NCBI GenBank assembly: GCA_030695565.1
Contig: JAUYRZ010000040.1
Location: 1 to 52,822 of the forward strand
DNA length: 52,822 nt
Source of the DNA: Archangium sp.
Lineage (GTDB): Bacteria; Myxococcota; Myxococcia; Myxococcales; Myxococcaceae
Direction of reading: 5' to 3'
The notes beneath the pieces are model-generated. The model worked only from the letters and a program-made list of their open reading frames with translations, searched no databases and was not told the DNA's origin. A program made the position numbers and the translations under genes. The first letter of the stretch is position 1; each line of letters begins with the position of its first letter. Below are positions 18,680 through 29,337 of this stretch, piece by piece.

Positions 18680-19789
18680 ATGACGCTCGCTGCCGTTCAG
18701 CTGGAGGCCGATCGAAAGAGGCTCGGGCGTTCTCCTTCGTTGCTGCGCCGCAAGTGGCAGCGCATGGCGGCTTCACCGTTCGCGTTCTTGCGAGGGGCTT
18801 CGGCGTTGTGGGCCGAGGCGCTCAGGCTCGAGCCCGCCTTGCTGCGCGGCCTGCCGGGAGCGGGAACGCTGGTGGGCGATCTGCACCTGGAGAACATCGG
18901 CACCTTCCGCACCGCGCGCGGTGTGGCGCTGCACGTGAACGACTTCGACGAGACGTTCGAGGGGCCGTGGAGCTTCGACGTGGCGCGGCTGCTCACGTCG
19001 ACGTTGTTGGCGCGGCCCGAGCTGCAGGTCACCGGGCTCGAGGTGATCGCGCTCGCGGAGCAACTGCTCGAAGGTCACGCGGCCGGCGTCGCGGGTGCCC
19101 CGGGCAAGTTGCCCACCACGCTCACCCGCACGGTGCAGGCAGCCGCCGGCAAGCTCGATGAGAAGCTGCTCGCCAAGCGGTTGGAGACCCCGGACCGGCT
19201 GCTGCGCGACGAGAAGAATCCGCCCGCACCGGCGTGGTGTGTGCCGTTGGTGAAGCAGGCGTTGACGGCGTGGAGTGAAGCGACGAGCCAGTCAGAACCG
19301 GTCTCGTTGGTCGACCTCACCCGGCGCGTCGCGGGCACGGGGAGCCTCGGCGTGGAGCGGCTGATGGCCTTGGTGAAGGTGGGCGAGGTGTCGCGTTTGC
19401 TCGAGTTCAAAGAGGTGCGCGGGAGCAGCTTTGCGGAGCTCCAGGCCGACGCGACGTCACTGCTCGCGGCGTGGGGGAAGTGTCTGCCTCGGCCGCCGTT
19501 GGAGGTCGCGGCGGCGGCGCTCGGTGCGATTCCCATCATCGTGCGGCCGTTGTTCGCGTGCGACGACAAGCTCGCCGTGGAGGACTTCGATCGCGAGGCG
19601 TTGCCCCAGACGTTGCGCGCGATCGGCGTGATGGCGGGCGAGGTGCATCGGCGTGGTGCGAAGACGATGGGCAAGTGGAACGCAGGGCACCGGCGCGTGT
19701 TGATGGACCGGGCCGCGCACCTGGCGGGGTTGCACGAGCAGGCGTTCGTCGCGTTCTGTCAGGGCGTGCACGAGCAGTTCGGCGACTGA
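18680..19789 (+). CDS. DUF2252 family protein (kinase-like fold)
   Basis: The 369-residue product has the DUF2252 pattern: an N-terminal KWQRMAASPFAFLRGAS segment, then LVGDLHLENIGTF and HVNDFDETFEGPWSFDVARL. These look like the catalytic Asp-x-His-x-x-Asn and metal-binding Asp-Phe-Asp motifs of aminoglycoside-phosphotransferase-like kinases. C-terminal GEVHRRGAKTMG and HEQAFVAFCQGVHEQFGD complete it. No substrate is known for the family. It is encoded 29 bases after the hybrid kinase and could be co-transcribed. Confidence 0.82.
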   Translation: MTLAAVQLEADRKRLGRSPSLLRRKWQRMAASPFAFLRGASALWAEALRLEPALLRGLPGAGTLVGDLHLENIGTFRTARGVALHVNDFDETFEGPWSFDVARLLTSTLLARPELQVTGLEVIALAEQLLEGHAAGVAGAPGKLPTTLTRTVQAAAGKLDEKLLAKRLETPDRLLRDEKNPPAPAWCVPLVKQALTAWSEATSQSEPVSLVDLTRRVAGTGSLGVERLMALVKVGEVSRLLEFKEVRGSSFAELQADATSLLAAWGKCLPRPPLEVAAAALGAIPIIVRPLFACDDKLAVEDFDREALPQTLRAIGVMAGEVHRRGAKTMGKWNAGHRRVLMDRAAHLAGLHEQAFVAFCQGVHEQFGD

Positions 19790-19897
19790 CTCCGCGTCAA
19801 CTGGAGCGTCGAAGTCCCATGACTGTGGACTCCAACCCACACCAATTTCGCGAACAAACCGAAGCGTTCCAAGCCATTGCAGCATGGCCCGCGAATT

Positions 19898-19906
19898 GGA
19901 AGAGGG
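19898..19906 (+). promoter_or_regulatory. Ribosome-binding site selecting the PilZ gene start
   Basis: GGAAGAGGG lies seven bases before the ATG at 19914. The longer in-frame ATG at 19884 has no comparable site upstream, so translation probably begins at 19914. Confidence 0.6.
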
Positions 19907-19913
19907 CAGCCGC

Positions 19914-20270
19914 ATGTACCCTCAGGACAACCGCAACAACCGCCGCGTGCTGTGCCAGGCCCGTTTCCTTGGCGCCACTTCGAGCGTGCTGCGCGGGGAC
20001 ATCATCGACGTGTCGCCCACCGGCCTGTGCCTCGCGCTCGACGCCGCGTTGGAGCGGGGCCGCGAGCTGCACCTCGACTTCGATCTGCCGACCGGCCGCG
20101 TCGAAGCGGTGGGTGAAGTGCGCTGGGTGGTGGAGAAGAACGGGTGCGTGGAGCTCGGTATCCGCTTCGTGCGGATTTCGTCGGAAGCACAGGCGGTGAT
20201 TGCCGCGCATACGGCGCCGAAGGTTCACCCCGTCAGCGCGTCGTGGTTCAGCCAGTTCGCCTTGCGTTGA
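19914..20270 (+). CDS. PilZ domain protein
   Basis: The start at MYPQDNRNNRR has a good ribosome-binding site; an ATG 30 bases upstream is the alternative. The roughly 118-residue protein is a single PilZ domain, the cyclic di-GMP receptor fold. It shows an Arg-rich RNNRR segment (RxxxR motif) near the N-terminus, then IIDVSPTGLCL containing the DxSxxG motif, and the strand VEAVGEVRWVVEKNGCVELGIRFV. Myxobacteria use many stand-alone PilZ proteins as c-di-GMP adaptors for motility and development. The binding motifs appear intact. No target can be named from context. Confidence 0.88.
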   Translation: MYPQDNRNNRRVLCQARFLGATSSVLRGDIIDVSPTGLCLALDAALERGRELHLDFDLPTGRVEAVGEVRWVVEKNGCVELGIRFVRISSEAQAVIAAHTAPKVHPVSASWFSQFALR

Positions 20271-20282
20271 ACCTCTCGCCGT

Positions 20283-20735
20283 TCAGGCGTCGTAACGCGA
20301 CGGCGGCATGCGCGCTTCGATGGCCTTCGCGAGCGCCTCGAAGTCAGCGCGTTTGGCGAAGAGGTGAGCGGGTACGAGCACGCGTTGCTCCTCCACCAAC
20401 CACAACGCGAGGGTGTCGCGCTTCTCACCGAGCCTTCGCACCTCCTTCACCGAGACCCACGGCACTTCGATGAGCCCCGTGCGCGGCCTCGAGACCAACA
20501 CGGCGAGTGGCGTCACGCGAACGCCCCACTCCTTGCGCGGCCGAAAGCGGAAGAAGCCCACCCCCATCGCGGCAGCGAGCCCGAGGGAGAGTCCCGCTCG
20601 CAGAATCTCGCGCGGCGACTGGCTCTGCGCGAAACCGATGACGGCCCAGATGGTCAGGGCCAGCGCCACCACGCAGGAACCGAGCAGCCACAGACGCAGC
20701 CGCAGCGGGTGATAGGGGAAGAAGTCGCCGGACAT
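20283..20735 (-). CDS. Hypothetical membrane protein with PH-like C-terminal domain
   Basis: The 150-residue product has two hydrophobic helices (about 14-36 and 45-63), followed by a beta-rich domain with VRVTPLAVLVSRPRTGLIEVPWVSVKEV and a final helix FEALAKAIEARM. That layout resembles small bacterial PH-domain membrane proteins, though similarity is only structural in feel. It converges with the PilZ gene and lies 61 bases from the efflux pump gene on the same strand. Its function is unknown. Confidence 0.65.
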   Translation of the reverse strand: MSGDFFPYHPLRLRLWLLGSCVVALALTIWAVIGFAQSQSPREILRAGLSLGLAAAMGVGFFRFRPRKEWGVRVTPLAVLVSRPRTGLIEVPWVSVKEVRRLGEKRDTLALWLVEEQRVLVPAHLFAKRADFEALAKAIEARMPPSRYDA

Positions 20736-20796
20736 CGCCCCCGGTTCCTACCGTTCGCCTCGAGCGCAGTCGAGGCGCGAGACGTCGAGGGTCACC

Positions 20797-23700
20797 TCAG
20801 GTGCGCTCGAACCGCCGGGCGTACACCAGGTACATCACCGGCAGCAGCACCAGCGTCAGCACGCAGGCCGACAGGGTGCCGAAGACGATCACCACCGCCA
20901 GGGGCCGCTGCGTCTCGCTGCCCATCGCCCGGCTCATCGCCGCCGGCACCAGGCCCAACGCCGCCAGGGCCGCGGTCATCAGCACCGGCCGCAGCCGCTC
21001 GCGCGCGCCTTCGAGGATCGCGTGCTCGAGCACCTCCCCTTTTCGGATGCGCTCCGCGATGGCCGAAGAGACCAGCACGCCGTTGAGCGAAGCCTGCCCG
21101 ATGAGCGCGATGAAACCGACCGCCGCCGCCACCGACAGCGGCATACCCGCCAGCGACAGACCGAACACCCCGCCGGTCAGCGCGAAGGGAACGTTGAGCA
21201 GCGTGAGCACCGCGCGGGGGAAGCTGTCGAACGCCTTGAACAGCAGCAACAAGGTGAGCAACAACGCCATCGGCACCACCTGCAGCAGCCGGCTCATCGC
21301 CCGCTCCTTGTTCTCGAACTCGCCGCCCCACTCGAGGCGCTGCCCCGGCTGCAGGGGGGCTTCGGCCTCCACCCGCGCGCGGGCCTGGTCGACGAAGCCA
21401 CCCAGATCCCGATCGCGCACGTTCATGCGGAGGCCGATGTACCGGCGGCCATTCTCGCGGGTGATCGACGCGCGGCCCTGGCTGGTCGACAGCTGGGCCA
21501 CCGCCTCGAGCGGCACCGTGACGCCACCTTCGACCGCCATGCGCAGCTTGCCCAGCTTCTCCACGTCGTCGCGCTCGGTGGTGGGCAGCCGCAGCACCAC
21601 GTCGAAGCGCCGCTCGCCTTCCCAGAACTCGTCGACCGGCCGGCCACCGACCGCGGTCTGGAACACGTGCTGAAAGTCACCCAGCGTCATGCCGTAGCGG
21701 GCGAGCGCCTGTCGATCGGGGATGACCCGCAGCTGCGGCACCTCACCACTCTTCACGATGCCCAGGTCTGCCACGCCCTCGACCGTGCTGATCACCGCCT
21801 TCACCCGCTCGGCTTGCTGCTGCAGCGCGACCAGGTCGTCGCCGTACAGCTTGACGGCGATCTGCCCGAACTGGCCGCTGATGCTCTCGTTCACGTTGTC
21901 ACGAATGGGCTGACTGAAGTTCACCTCGAGGCCGGGCACCTCTTCGATGCTCTTGTGCAGGGCCGCGATGACGTCGCCCAGGTCGGGCGTCTCCTTCGGC
22001 CACTGGCTGGCGGGCTTGAGCTTGACGAAGAACTCCAGGTTGCTGGTGAGCGTCGCGTCGGTGCCGTCTTCAGGCCGGCCGAGCTGGCTGAGCACCGCCT
22101 CGACCTGCGGCTGCGCCGAGATGAGCGCGTTGAGCTTCGGCGCGATGCGCCTGCCTTCGGAGAGCGACACGTTCGAAGGCAACGTGAAGGTCATGTAGAG
22201 CGCGCCTTCATTGAGCTCAGGCAGGAACTCACTGCCCAGGCGCGAGCCCACCACGCCGGTGGCGCACAGCAGCACCGCGGCCAGGCCCAGCACCAGCTTG
22301 GGCCGGCGCAGCGAGAAGCGGAGCGTGGGCAGGTACAGCCGCTGCGCCCACCTCAACACCGGCGACTCGCGGTGATGAAACGGCTTGTCGTAGGCGTACG
22401 AGGCGAGCGCGGGCACCAGGGTGACCGAGAAGAGCAGCGCGCCTGCGAGCGCGGCGGCCACGGTGTTGGCCATGGGCGAGAAGATGCGGCCCTCCACCCG
22501 CTCGAGCATGAAGATGGGCAGGTACGCCGCGATGATGATCAGCAACGCGAAGACGGTGGGCCGCACCACCGCCGAGGCCGCCCTGCGAATGCGCTCCTGC
22601 GTGGGGAGCGAGTCGTGATCCTTCAACATCAACGCAGCGAGGATCGCCTCGATGATCACCACCCCGCCATCGACGATGACCCCGAAGTCGACCGCGCCCA
22701 TCGAGAGCAGGTTGGCCGACATGCCTCGCTGCTGCAGGTAGATGAAGGCCACCGCCAACGAGAGGGGGATGAGCGTGCAGACGATCAACGCCGCGCGCAG
22801 ATCGAGCAGAAAGACGAACAGCACCAGCAACACCAGCACCGCGCCTTCCACCAGGTTGCGGGCCACCGTCTCGAGGGTGGCGTCGACCAGCTCGCGGCGA
22901 TCGTAGAAGGGGCTGACCCGCACGCCGTCTTCGGCCAGCTGCAGGTTGAGGCCGGTCAGTTGCTCCTTGAGGCGCTCCAGCACCGCCGAGGGGTTCTCGC
23001 CGCGTCGCATCAGCACGATGCCTTCGACCACGTCGGCGTTCTCGCCCCGGCTCACCACCCCTTGCCGCGGCGCCCAGCCCTCGGACACCGTGGCCACGTC
23101 CTTGACGAACACCGGCGTGCCGTCGCGCGCAGCCACTCCGACGTTGCGGAGGTCGTCGAGTGACTTGAAGAGGCCTTCGCTGCGAATGACGAACTGTTCG
23201 GTGCCGCGCTCCAGCACGCCGCCCGACGCGTTCTGTGAGCCCCGCTGCACCGCCTCTTCGAGATCCTGCAGGGTGAGCCCGAACCCTGCGAGCGATTGAG
23301 GCCGCGGCTCGACGTGAATCACCTTCTGCAGGCCGCCATAGCTCACCACGTCGGCCACGCCGTTGACGCGCATCAGGCTGGGGCGCACCACCCAGTCCTG
23401 CAGCGTGCGCAGCTTCATCGGGTCGCCCTTCGCGCCCTCGAGCGTGTAGCGGTACACCTCGCCGATGGGCGTCGCATACGGACCGAGCTGGGGGCTCACG
23501 CCTTCGGGGAGCTCGGCTTCGCGCAGCCGCTCGAGCACCTGCTGCCGAGCCCACAAGCCGTCGGTGCCGTCGCGGAAGGTGAGCGTCACCATCGACAGGC
23601 CGAACATCGAGAGGTTGCGCAGCCGGGTCATGTTCGGCGTGCCGTTGAGCGCGCGCTCGAGCGGGAGCCCGAGCTGCCGTTCGACTTCTTCGGTGGGCTG

Positions 23701-23865
23701 GCCATCGAACAAGGTGATGACGTTGACCTGCGTGTCGGTGGGGTCGGGGAACGCCTCGATGGTGAGCTTCTGAAAGCTCACCACCCCGAACACGCCCACC
23801 ACGCAGGCGAAGAAGACGACGGCGAGCCGGTTGCGCAGGCTGAAGCTGACGAGATGTTCGAACAT
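20797..23865 (-). CDS. Heavy-metal type RND efflux pump (CusA/CzcA family)
   Basis: The 1022-residue inner-membrane pump starts MFEHLVSFSLRNRLAVVFFA. RND hallmarks include EAFPDPTDTQVNV, PTEEVERQLGLPLERALNG, a porter domain with PDRQALARYGM, and twelve membrane helices in two groups with the conserved AVDFGVIVDGGVV in the first. Length and motifs place it in the HME branch that exports Cu/Ag or Co/Zn/Cd with proton antiport. I cannot name the metal from sequence alone. It is the last gene of a TolC-adaptor-pump operon and probably responds to the two-component system upstream. The longer frame upstream of this start lies within the adaptor gene and is rejected. Confidence 0.95.
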   Translation of the reverse strand: MFEHLVSFSLRNRLAVVFFACVVGVFGVVSFQKLTIEAFPDPTDTQVNVITLFDGQPTEEVERQLGLPLERALNGTPNMTRLRNLSMFGLSMVTLTFRDGTDGLWARQQVLERLREAELPEGVSPQLGPYATPIGEVYRYTLEGAKGDPMKLRTLQDWVVRPSLMRVNGVADVVSYGGLQKVIHVEPRPQSLAGFGLTLQDLEEAVQRGSQNASGGVLERGTEQFVIRSEGLFKSLDDLRNVGVAARDGTPVFVKDVATVSEGWAPRQGVVSRGENADVVEGIVLMRRGENPSAVLERLKEQLTGLNLQLAEDGVRVSPFYDRRELVDATLETVARNLVEGAVLVLLVLFVFLLDLRAALIVCTLIPLSLAVAFIYLQQRGMSANLLSMGAVDFGVIVDGGVVIIEAILAALMLKDHDSLPTQERIRRAASAVVRPTVFALLIIIAAYLPIFMLERVEGRIFSPMANTVAAALAGALLFSVTLVPALASYAYDKPFHHRESPVLRWAQRLYLPTLRFSLRRPKLVLGLAAVLLCATGVVGSRLGSEFLPELNEGALYMTFTLPSNVSLSEGRRIAPKLNALISAQPQVEAVLSQLGRPEDGTDATLTSNLEFFVKLKPASQWPKETPDLGDVIAALHKSIEEVPGLEVNFSQPIRDNVNESISGQFGQIAVKLYGDDLVALQQQAERVKAVISTVEGVADLGIVKSGEVPQLRVIPDRQALARYGMTLGDFQHVFQTAVGGRPVDEFWEGERRFDVVLRLPTTERDDVEKLGKLRMAVEGGVTVPLEAVAQLSTSQGRASITRENGRRYIGLRMNVRDRDLGGFVDQARARVEAEAPLQPGQRLEWGGEFENKERAMSRLLQVVPMALLLTLLLLFKAFDSFPRAVLTLLNVPFALTGGVFGLSLAGMPLSVAAAVGFIALIGQASLNGVLVSSAIAERIRKGEVLEHAILEGARERLRPVLMTAALAALGLVPAAMSRAMGSETQRPLAVVIVFGTLSACVLTLVLLPVMYLVYARRFERT

Positions 23866-23872
23866 CGTGCGC

Positions 23873-24982
23873 TCAGGTGTCCGACGAGAGATCGACCTGG
23901 TTGAGCAACAGCAGCGCGCCGCGCGAGACGAACCGGGTGCCCACCTCGAGCCCAGCACGGATCTCGGTCTCACCATCGCGGCGGCGGCCGAGCTGCACGG
24001 CGCGGGGCTCGAGCCTCCCGGGGTGCAACGAGACGAAGATCACCGAGCGCGTCCCCTGCGTCACCACCGCGGCATCGGGCACGCGCACCTTCGGGGCAGC
24101 GGCGTCGGGCTGAATCACCACCTCGACGAAGCCATTGGGGCGAAGCAGGCGATCGGTGTTCTTCGCGCGCACCCAGACCTCGACGGTGCGGCGGCGCGGC
24201 TCGACGACCTCGCTGATGAAGTCGACCACGCCTTGCCGCTCTTCAGAGCCGGTCTGCGGCCGAATGGTGACCAGCTCGCCCCGGCTCACGTCGCGCACGT
24301 CGCCCTCGGGCACGTCGGCGATCACCAGGACCTCGTCGAGATCGGAGACCCGAAGCAGCGGCTTCTCGCGGTCGGGCGCCACCTCCTGACCGGGCGACAA
24401 CGCGAGCTCGACCACCGTCCCAGACCGCGCAGCGCGCACCCAGAAGAGGTTGTCGCCGTCACCCGCCACCGCGAGGCTGCGCTGCTTCGACTCGGCGGCC
24501 TTCAAGGTGAGCTGCACCTCCTTGAGCTCGGCTTCCGCGGCGTAGACGTCTTTCTGCGCGGCGGCCTTGAGCTCGAAGAGATCCTTCGCGCGATCCAGCA
24601 GCCGTTGACGCACCGCCACCTGCGCGCGCGCCGCTTCGGTCTCACGATCGAGCTCGGCGAAGGCGCCGCTGCGCACCGAGAAGAGCCGGTCGCCCTGCTT
24701 CACGCGCGCGCCCAGCCGAACGAGCACCGACTCGACGCGGCCGGGGAGCGGCACGCCCACCGCCGCGGTGCGCTGGGGATCGAGCTCGACGTGCCCCGGC
24801 ACCGGCAGAGGAGCGAGCGCCGGCGAGGCCGCCGCCACCGAGAGCTCGACGTACTTCCACTGCGGCGCGTCGGGGCTGAGCGTGACGCCCCGGGCGTCGG
24901 CGGAGATCGCCGGGGCGCGCTCGGGCGTGGGTGAAGGAGTGCAGGCGACGAACGACAGACAGAGCAGGAGGAGCGTCTTCAC
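23873..24982 (-). CDS. RND efflux membrane-fusion (adaptor) lipoprotein
   Basis: The 369-residue periplasmic adaptor begins MKTLLLLCLSFVACTPSP, a lipoprotein signal with Cys14. A barrel-sandwich (lipoyl-like) domain (GVPLPGRVESVLVRLGARVKQGDRL) precedes a helical hairpin of about 70 residues, then the second half of the lipoyl domain with GTVVELALSPGQEV, a beta barrel (VLVIADVPEGDVRDV) and a membrane-proximal domain. These are the parts of CusB/CzcB proteins that link pump to outer-membrane channel. Its start overlaps the tolC-like stop by four bases and seven bases separate it from the pump gene, so the operon is tightly coupled. Confidence 0.93.
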   Translation of the reverse strand: MKTLLLLCLSFVACTPSPTPERAPAISADARGVTLSPDAPQWKYVELSVAAASPALAPLPVPGHVELDPQRTAAVGVPLPGRVESVLVRLGARVKQGDRLFSVRSGAFAELDRETEAARAQVAVRQRLLDRAKDLFELKAAAQKDVYAAEAELKEVQLTLKAAESKQRSLAVAGDGDNLFWVRAARSGTVVELALSPGQEVAPDREKPLLRVSDLDEVLVIADVPEGDVRDVSRGELVTIRPQTGSEERQGVVDFISEVVEPRRRTVEVWVRAKNTDRLLRPNGFVEVVIQPDAAAPKVRVPDAAVVTQGTRSVIFVSLHPGRLEPRAVQLGRRRDGETEIRAGLEVGTRFVSRGALLLLNQVDLSSDT

Positions 24983-26250
24983 GGGAGGTCTTTCAGAGGC
25001 GCAAGGGGTGCATCGAGCGTGCTGGTGAGCCGGGCGCGCGCGACGTGCAGGTGGAAGTCGGTGCGATCGAGTTCGGTCGCGGTGAGGAGCAACTCGGCCA
25101 GCGAGCGGCGCGCGAGCAGCAGCTCCTGCAGCGGCGCGGCACCGCGGTTGACGGCGGTGTTCAAGCGCTCCACCACGCTCTGGGCGAGCGGGAGCGAATG
25201 TTCACGCAGCCGGCGCTGCCTCGTCTCCACCGCGACGAGCTGCGCGCCGACCTGCTCGAGCTGAGCACGGGCGGTCGAGAGCAACTGCTCTCTTTGCCGG
25301 TCCGCGGCGGCGGCGGCGAGGGCAGCGGCCGCGGCGTCATCCGCCCCGCGCTCGAAGAGCGGCAGCGGAAACGTGACGCCCAGGTACAGGCTGTTCTGCT
25401 GATTTCCCGAGGCGACGAATTGATCCCTCACGTAGCCGACGCGCACCGTGGGGTCGGGGATCCAGCCGTTCTGTGCCAGCCTTTGGGAGGCTCGAGCGGC
25501 GGCGGCGGTCGCCTCGAGCGCGCGGAGATCAGGGCGGCGCTCCAGCCCCGCGGCGACGGGCCCGCCGTGCCGATCCAACCAGCGGGTGGCCTGCTCCACC
25601 TTCGAGAACGCGATGCACGGGGTGGCGACCAGCTCGGCACACTGCCTCAGCCGGTCCGCCAACTGCGCGCGGGCCTCACCCAACGCCGTCGAGGTGCTCT
25701 CGTACTCCAGCCGCGCGCGATCCGCGTCGAGCTCCGAGGTGTCACCCTTCTCGACGCGGGCCTGCTGCAGCTCGGTGAGCCGGGCGCCGGTGAGGGCGAG
25801 CCCCTCGAGCGCGTCGACCCGCAGTTGTTCGGCGGCCACGTCACCCACCACGTCTTCCAGCTCGAGCTGCTTCTGCCGCAGCTGCTCCAGGGCCTCGAGC
25901 GCGGCGGCGCGCGCCGCATGGGAGGTCGCGTCTTGACGCGGCTCGCGTTTCCCCAGCTCGAGCAGCACCGAGAGCCCCACGGCCACGTTGGGCACGTTGA
26001 GGAAGGGGTCCTTCAGCTCGGGAGGATTGAGCGGCCCGACAGGGAGCGTGTTGACCGAGAGATCGAGCCCCGGGTTCGGCAGGCGCAGGGCCTTCCTGCG
26101 CTCGGCTTCGGCCTGGGCCACCCGGGCGCGCGCGGGCTGCAGCGCGGCCGACTGTTGCCACAGCAGCGCCTGGAGCGCCGCGTCTTCACCGAGCGAGGAG
26201 AGTTCGAGGGGCGCCGCGAGCAGCGACGAGACCATGAGGACTGACCACAT
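24979..26250 (-). CDS. TolC-family outer membrane efflux protein
   Basis: The 423-residue product has a short signal-like N-terminus (MWSVLMVSSLLAAP) followed by two repeats of long helices with short beta segments. QAEAERRKALRLPNPGLDLSV and WIPDPTVRVGYVRDQFV are the paired beta-strand signatures of TolC/CusC channels. It should form the outer-membrane exit duct of the RND pump encoded downstream. It is first in the three-gene operon; 103 bases before it contain two dyads that may control it. A Met five codons downstream is an alternative start. Confidence 0.92.
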   Translation of the reverse strand: MWSVLMVSSLLAAPLELSSLGEDAALQALLWQQSAALQPARARVAQAEAERRKALRLPNPGLDLSVNTLPVGPLNPPELKDPFLNVPNVAVGLSVLLELGKREPRQDATSHAARAAALEALEQLRQKQLELEDVVGDVAAEQLRVDALEGLALTGARLTELQQARVEKGDTSELDADRARLEYESTSTALGEARAQLADRLRQCAELVATPCIAFSKVEQATRWLDRHGGPVAAGLERRPDLRALEATAAAARASQRLAQNGWIPDPTVRVGYVRDQFVASGNQQNSLYLGVTFPLPLFERGADDAAAAALAAAAADRQREQLLSTARAQLEQVGAQLVAVETRQRRLREHSLPLAQSVVERLNTAVNRGAAPLQELLLARRSLAELLLTATELDRTDFHLHVARARLTSTLDAPLAPLKDLP

Positions 26251-26319
26251 GGGGGCCGCTCATTCCAAGCGGCGGGCCAACGCCAAGCGCACGGAATGAG
26301 TCAGCTGCCCTCGGGGCGG

Positions 26320-26353
26320 TGAAAGAATTCTTCAGGGGCGCTGAAAGAAAGTT

Positions 26354-26357
<4 letters not shown>
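26320..26357 (-). promoter_or_regulatory. Pair of TGAAAGAA dyads, candidate activator sites upstream of the efflux operon
   Basis: TGAAAGAATTCTTCA (26320-26334) and CTGAAAGAAAGTTTCAG (26341-26357) are both palindromic and share the element TGAAAGAA, with 22 bases between copies, about two helical turns. They lie between the sigma-54 response regulator gene and the tolC-like gene, 70 or more bases upstream of the efflux start. Tandem dyads there are what an NtrC-type activator would bind. The distal one overlaps the regulator stop codon and could alternatively be a weak terminator. No clean -24/-12 promoter was seen downstream. Confidence 0.45.
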
Positions 26358-27687
<1,330 letters not shown>

Positions 27688-27688
<1 letters not shown>

Positions 27689-29292
27689 CACGTGGCTCCA
27701 GTCTTCAGTGGCAGCTCGAGCTCGAACACGCTGCCCTCCTTCGAGCGCTCGAAACGCAGGCGGCCGCCCAGTTGTTCGACCGCCCGCTGGGTCATCGCCA
27801 GGCCCAGGCCAATGCCCCGCGGCTTGGTGGTGAAGAACGGTTCTCCCAGCCGGCTCTCGAGCTCGGCCGACGCCCCCCCTGCGTTGTCCTCGACCCGCAC
27901 CACGGCGCACCCACGTTCGGCGCGCACCCTCACCAACACGGCAGGCTGGCCCACCTTCCCCAGATCTTTCGCGCCCACCGCGGCTTCGATGGCGTTGCGC
28001 ACCAGGTTGTCGATGGCGGTGGTCAGCAGCAACGGGTCACTCTCGATAGTGAGGGGCAACGGCGCGTCGATGGTCAGCTGCGCTTCCGGCCACTCGGGGA
28101 GCGCCTCGAGCGACTGCACGGTGGAGCGCACCAGGCTGTCGAGGTGCACGGTCACCCGCTTGAGCTCGGTGGGGCGGGCGAAGGAGAGCAACGAGCGCGC
28201 GAGGTACCCCAGCCGGTTCACCTGGCCTTCGATGGTGCGGGTGGCGAGCGCCGCGTCACCGCCCGCGGTGAGCAGCGAAGAAGCGGCCTTCAGCCCGTTG
28301 AGTGAGTTCTTCACCTCGTGCGCGATCAAGCTGGAGGCGGTGCCCAGGGCCGCCATCTTCTCTTGCGCGGCGATGCGCTTTTCGGCCTCGAGGAACGCCC
28401 GCCAGGTGCGGCGGAGGAAGAGCACGAAGGCCCCCAGCGCACCGGCCTGCACCACCAGGAGGAAGGCGAGCTGCGCTTCGAGCCTGTGACGAATCGGGGT
28501 GATGGCCGTCTCCTCAGACTCGAGGGCCAGCACCTGCAGCCCGGTGTTCTTCACCGGAAAGGCCTCGGCCATCACCTGGTGCCCCTCGAGCGTCCAGCTG
28601 GCGCCGAGGTTCTGGGCGCGCAGCGCTTCGACCCGCGCGTCGAAGTCCATCGCGTGGCTCCAGGTGGGCTCGGCCAGCGGCAGCACCACGCGCTCGTTCG
28701 AAGAGAGGAGCAGCAGCTGTTCGCCCGGCCGCTCCACGCCGAAGACGAGGCGATCGTTGGCGCCCACGAGGCCGACCAGCACGCCCGCGAGCGCCCCGGC
28801 TTCTTTCACCGGCAAGGCCACCGCGAGCCGCGAAGAGTCATCGCCCAGCAGCTCGTCGACGGTGGCGGTCTCGTAGAGGAGCACGTGCTGGAACCACGGG
28901 CGCACGCGCACCTCGGGGCCGAGCTCGAGGGTGGGCACCGACCACACCACCTTGCCCTCGAGGTCGAGCAGCATCACGCCGCCCCCGAAGAGCGTGCGGT
29001 CTTCTCGAATGGCCTCGAGCACGGTGCTGTCGAGTGAAGAGAGACCGCGGTCGGCCAGCCGCTGCAGCTCGGAGCGCAGCACGTCGAAGTGCAGGCCCAT
29101 CGAGTCAGCGTAGAGGCGGCCCTGATTGGCCACCCGCTCGCGCACCTGGTTGCGCGCCTCGCGCACGTCGGCCCGGTACGCGACCACCGAGGCGATCGAC
29201 CCGAGCAGCGCGACGAGGATGAGCGCCACCAACACGGAGCGCACCGTTTCCAGCGCGGCCTTCGCCCGGAGCTCTCTGTCGACGACCGCCAT
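27688..29292 (-). CDS. Membrane sensor histidine kinase of the efflux locus
   Basis: The 534-residue kinase has a first membrane helix near 18-40, a large periplasmic domain with Cache-like character (about 45-265), and a second helix near 268-292. The phosphoacceptor region AHEVKNSLNGLKAASSLL follows (His near 322), then an ATPase domain with DNLVRNAIEAAVGA, EDNAGGAS and GIGLGLAMTQ boxes. It should sense a periplasmic signal, plausibly a metal or toxic compound, and phosphorylate the sigma-54 regulator. The two genes overlap by one base (TGATG). There is no HAMP domain obvious between helix 2 and the phosphoacceptor. Confidence 0.93.
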
Positions 29293-29337
29293 GGGGCGGC
29301 ACCCTACTCTTCCCTATTTCTTCGCGGACGACACACG

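Noticed and set aside
21022-23163. Plus-strand frame of 713 codons
   Set aside because: Antisense to the RND pump; the His/Arg/Gln-rich translation is a codon-bias artefact.
26251-26319. Possible sigma-54 promoter for the efflux operon on the minus strand
   Set aside because: TTGG-containing stretches are present, but none has the GG-N10-GC spacing with a proper GC element.
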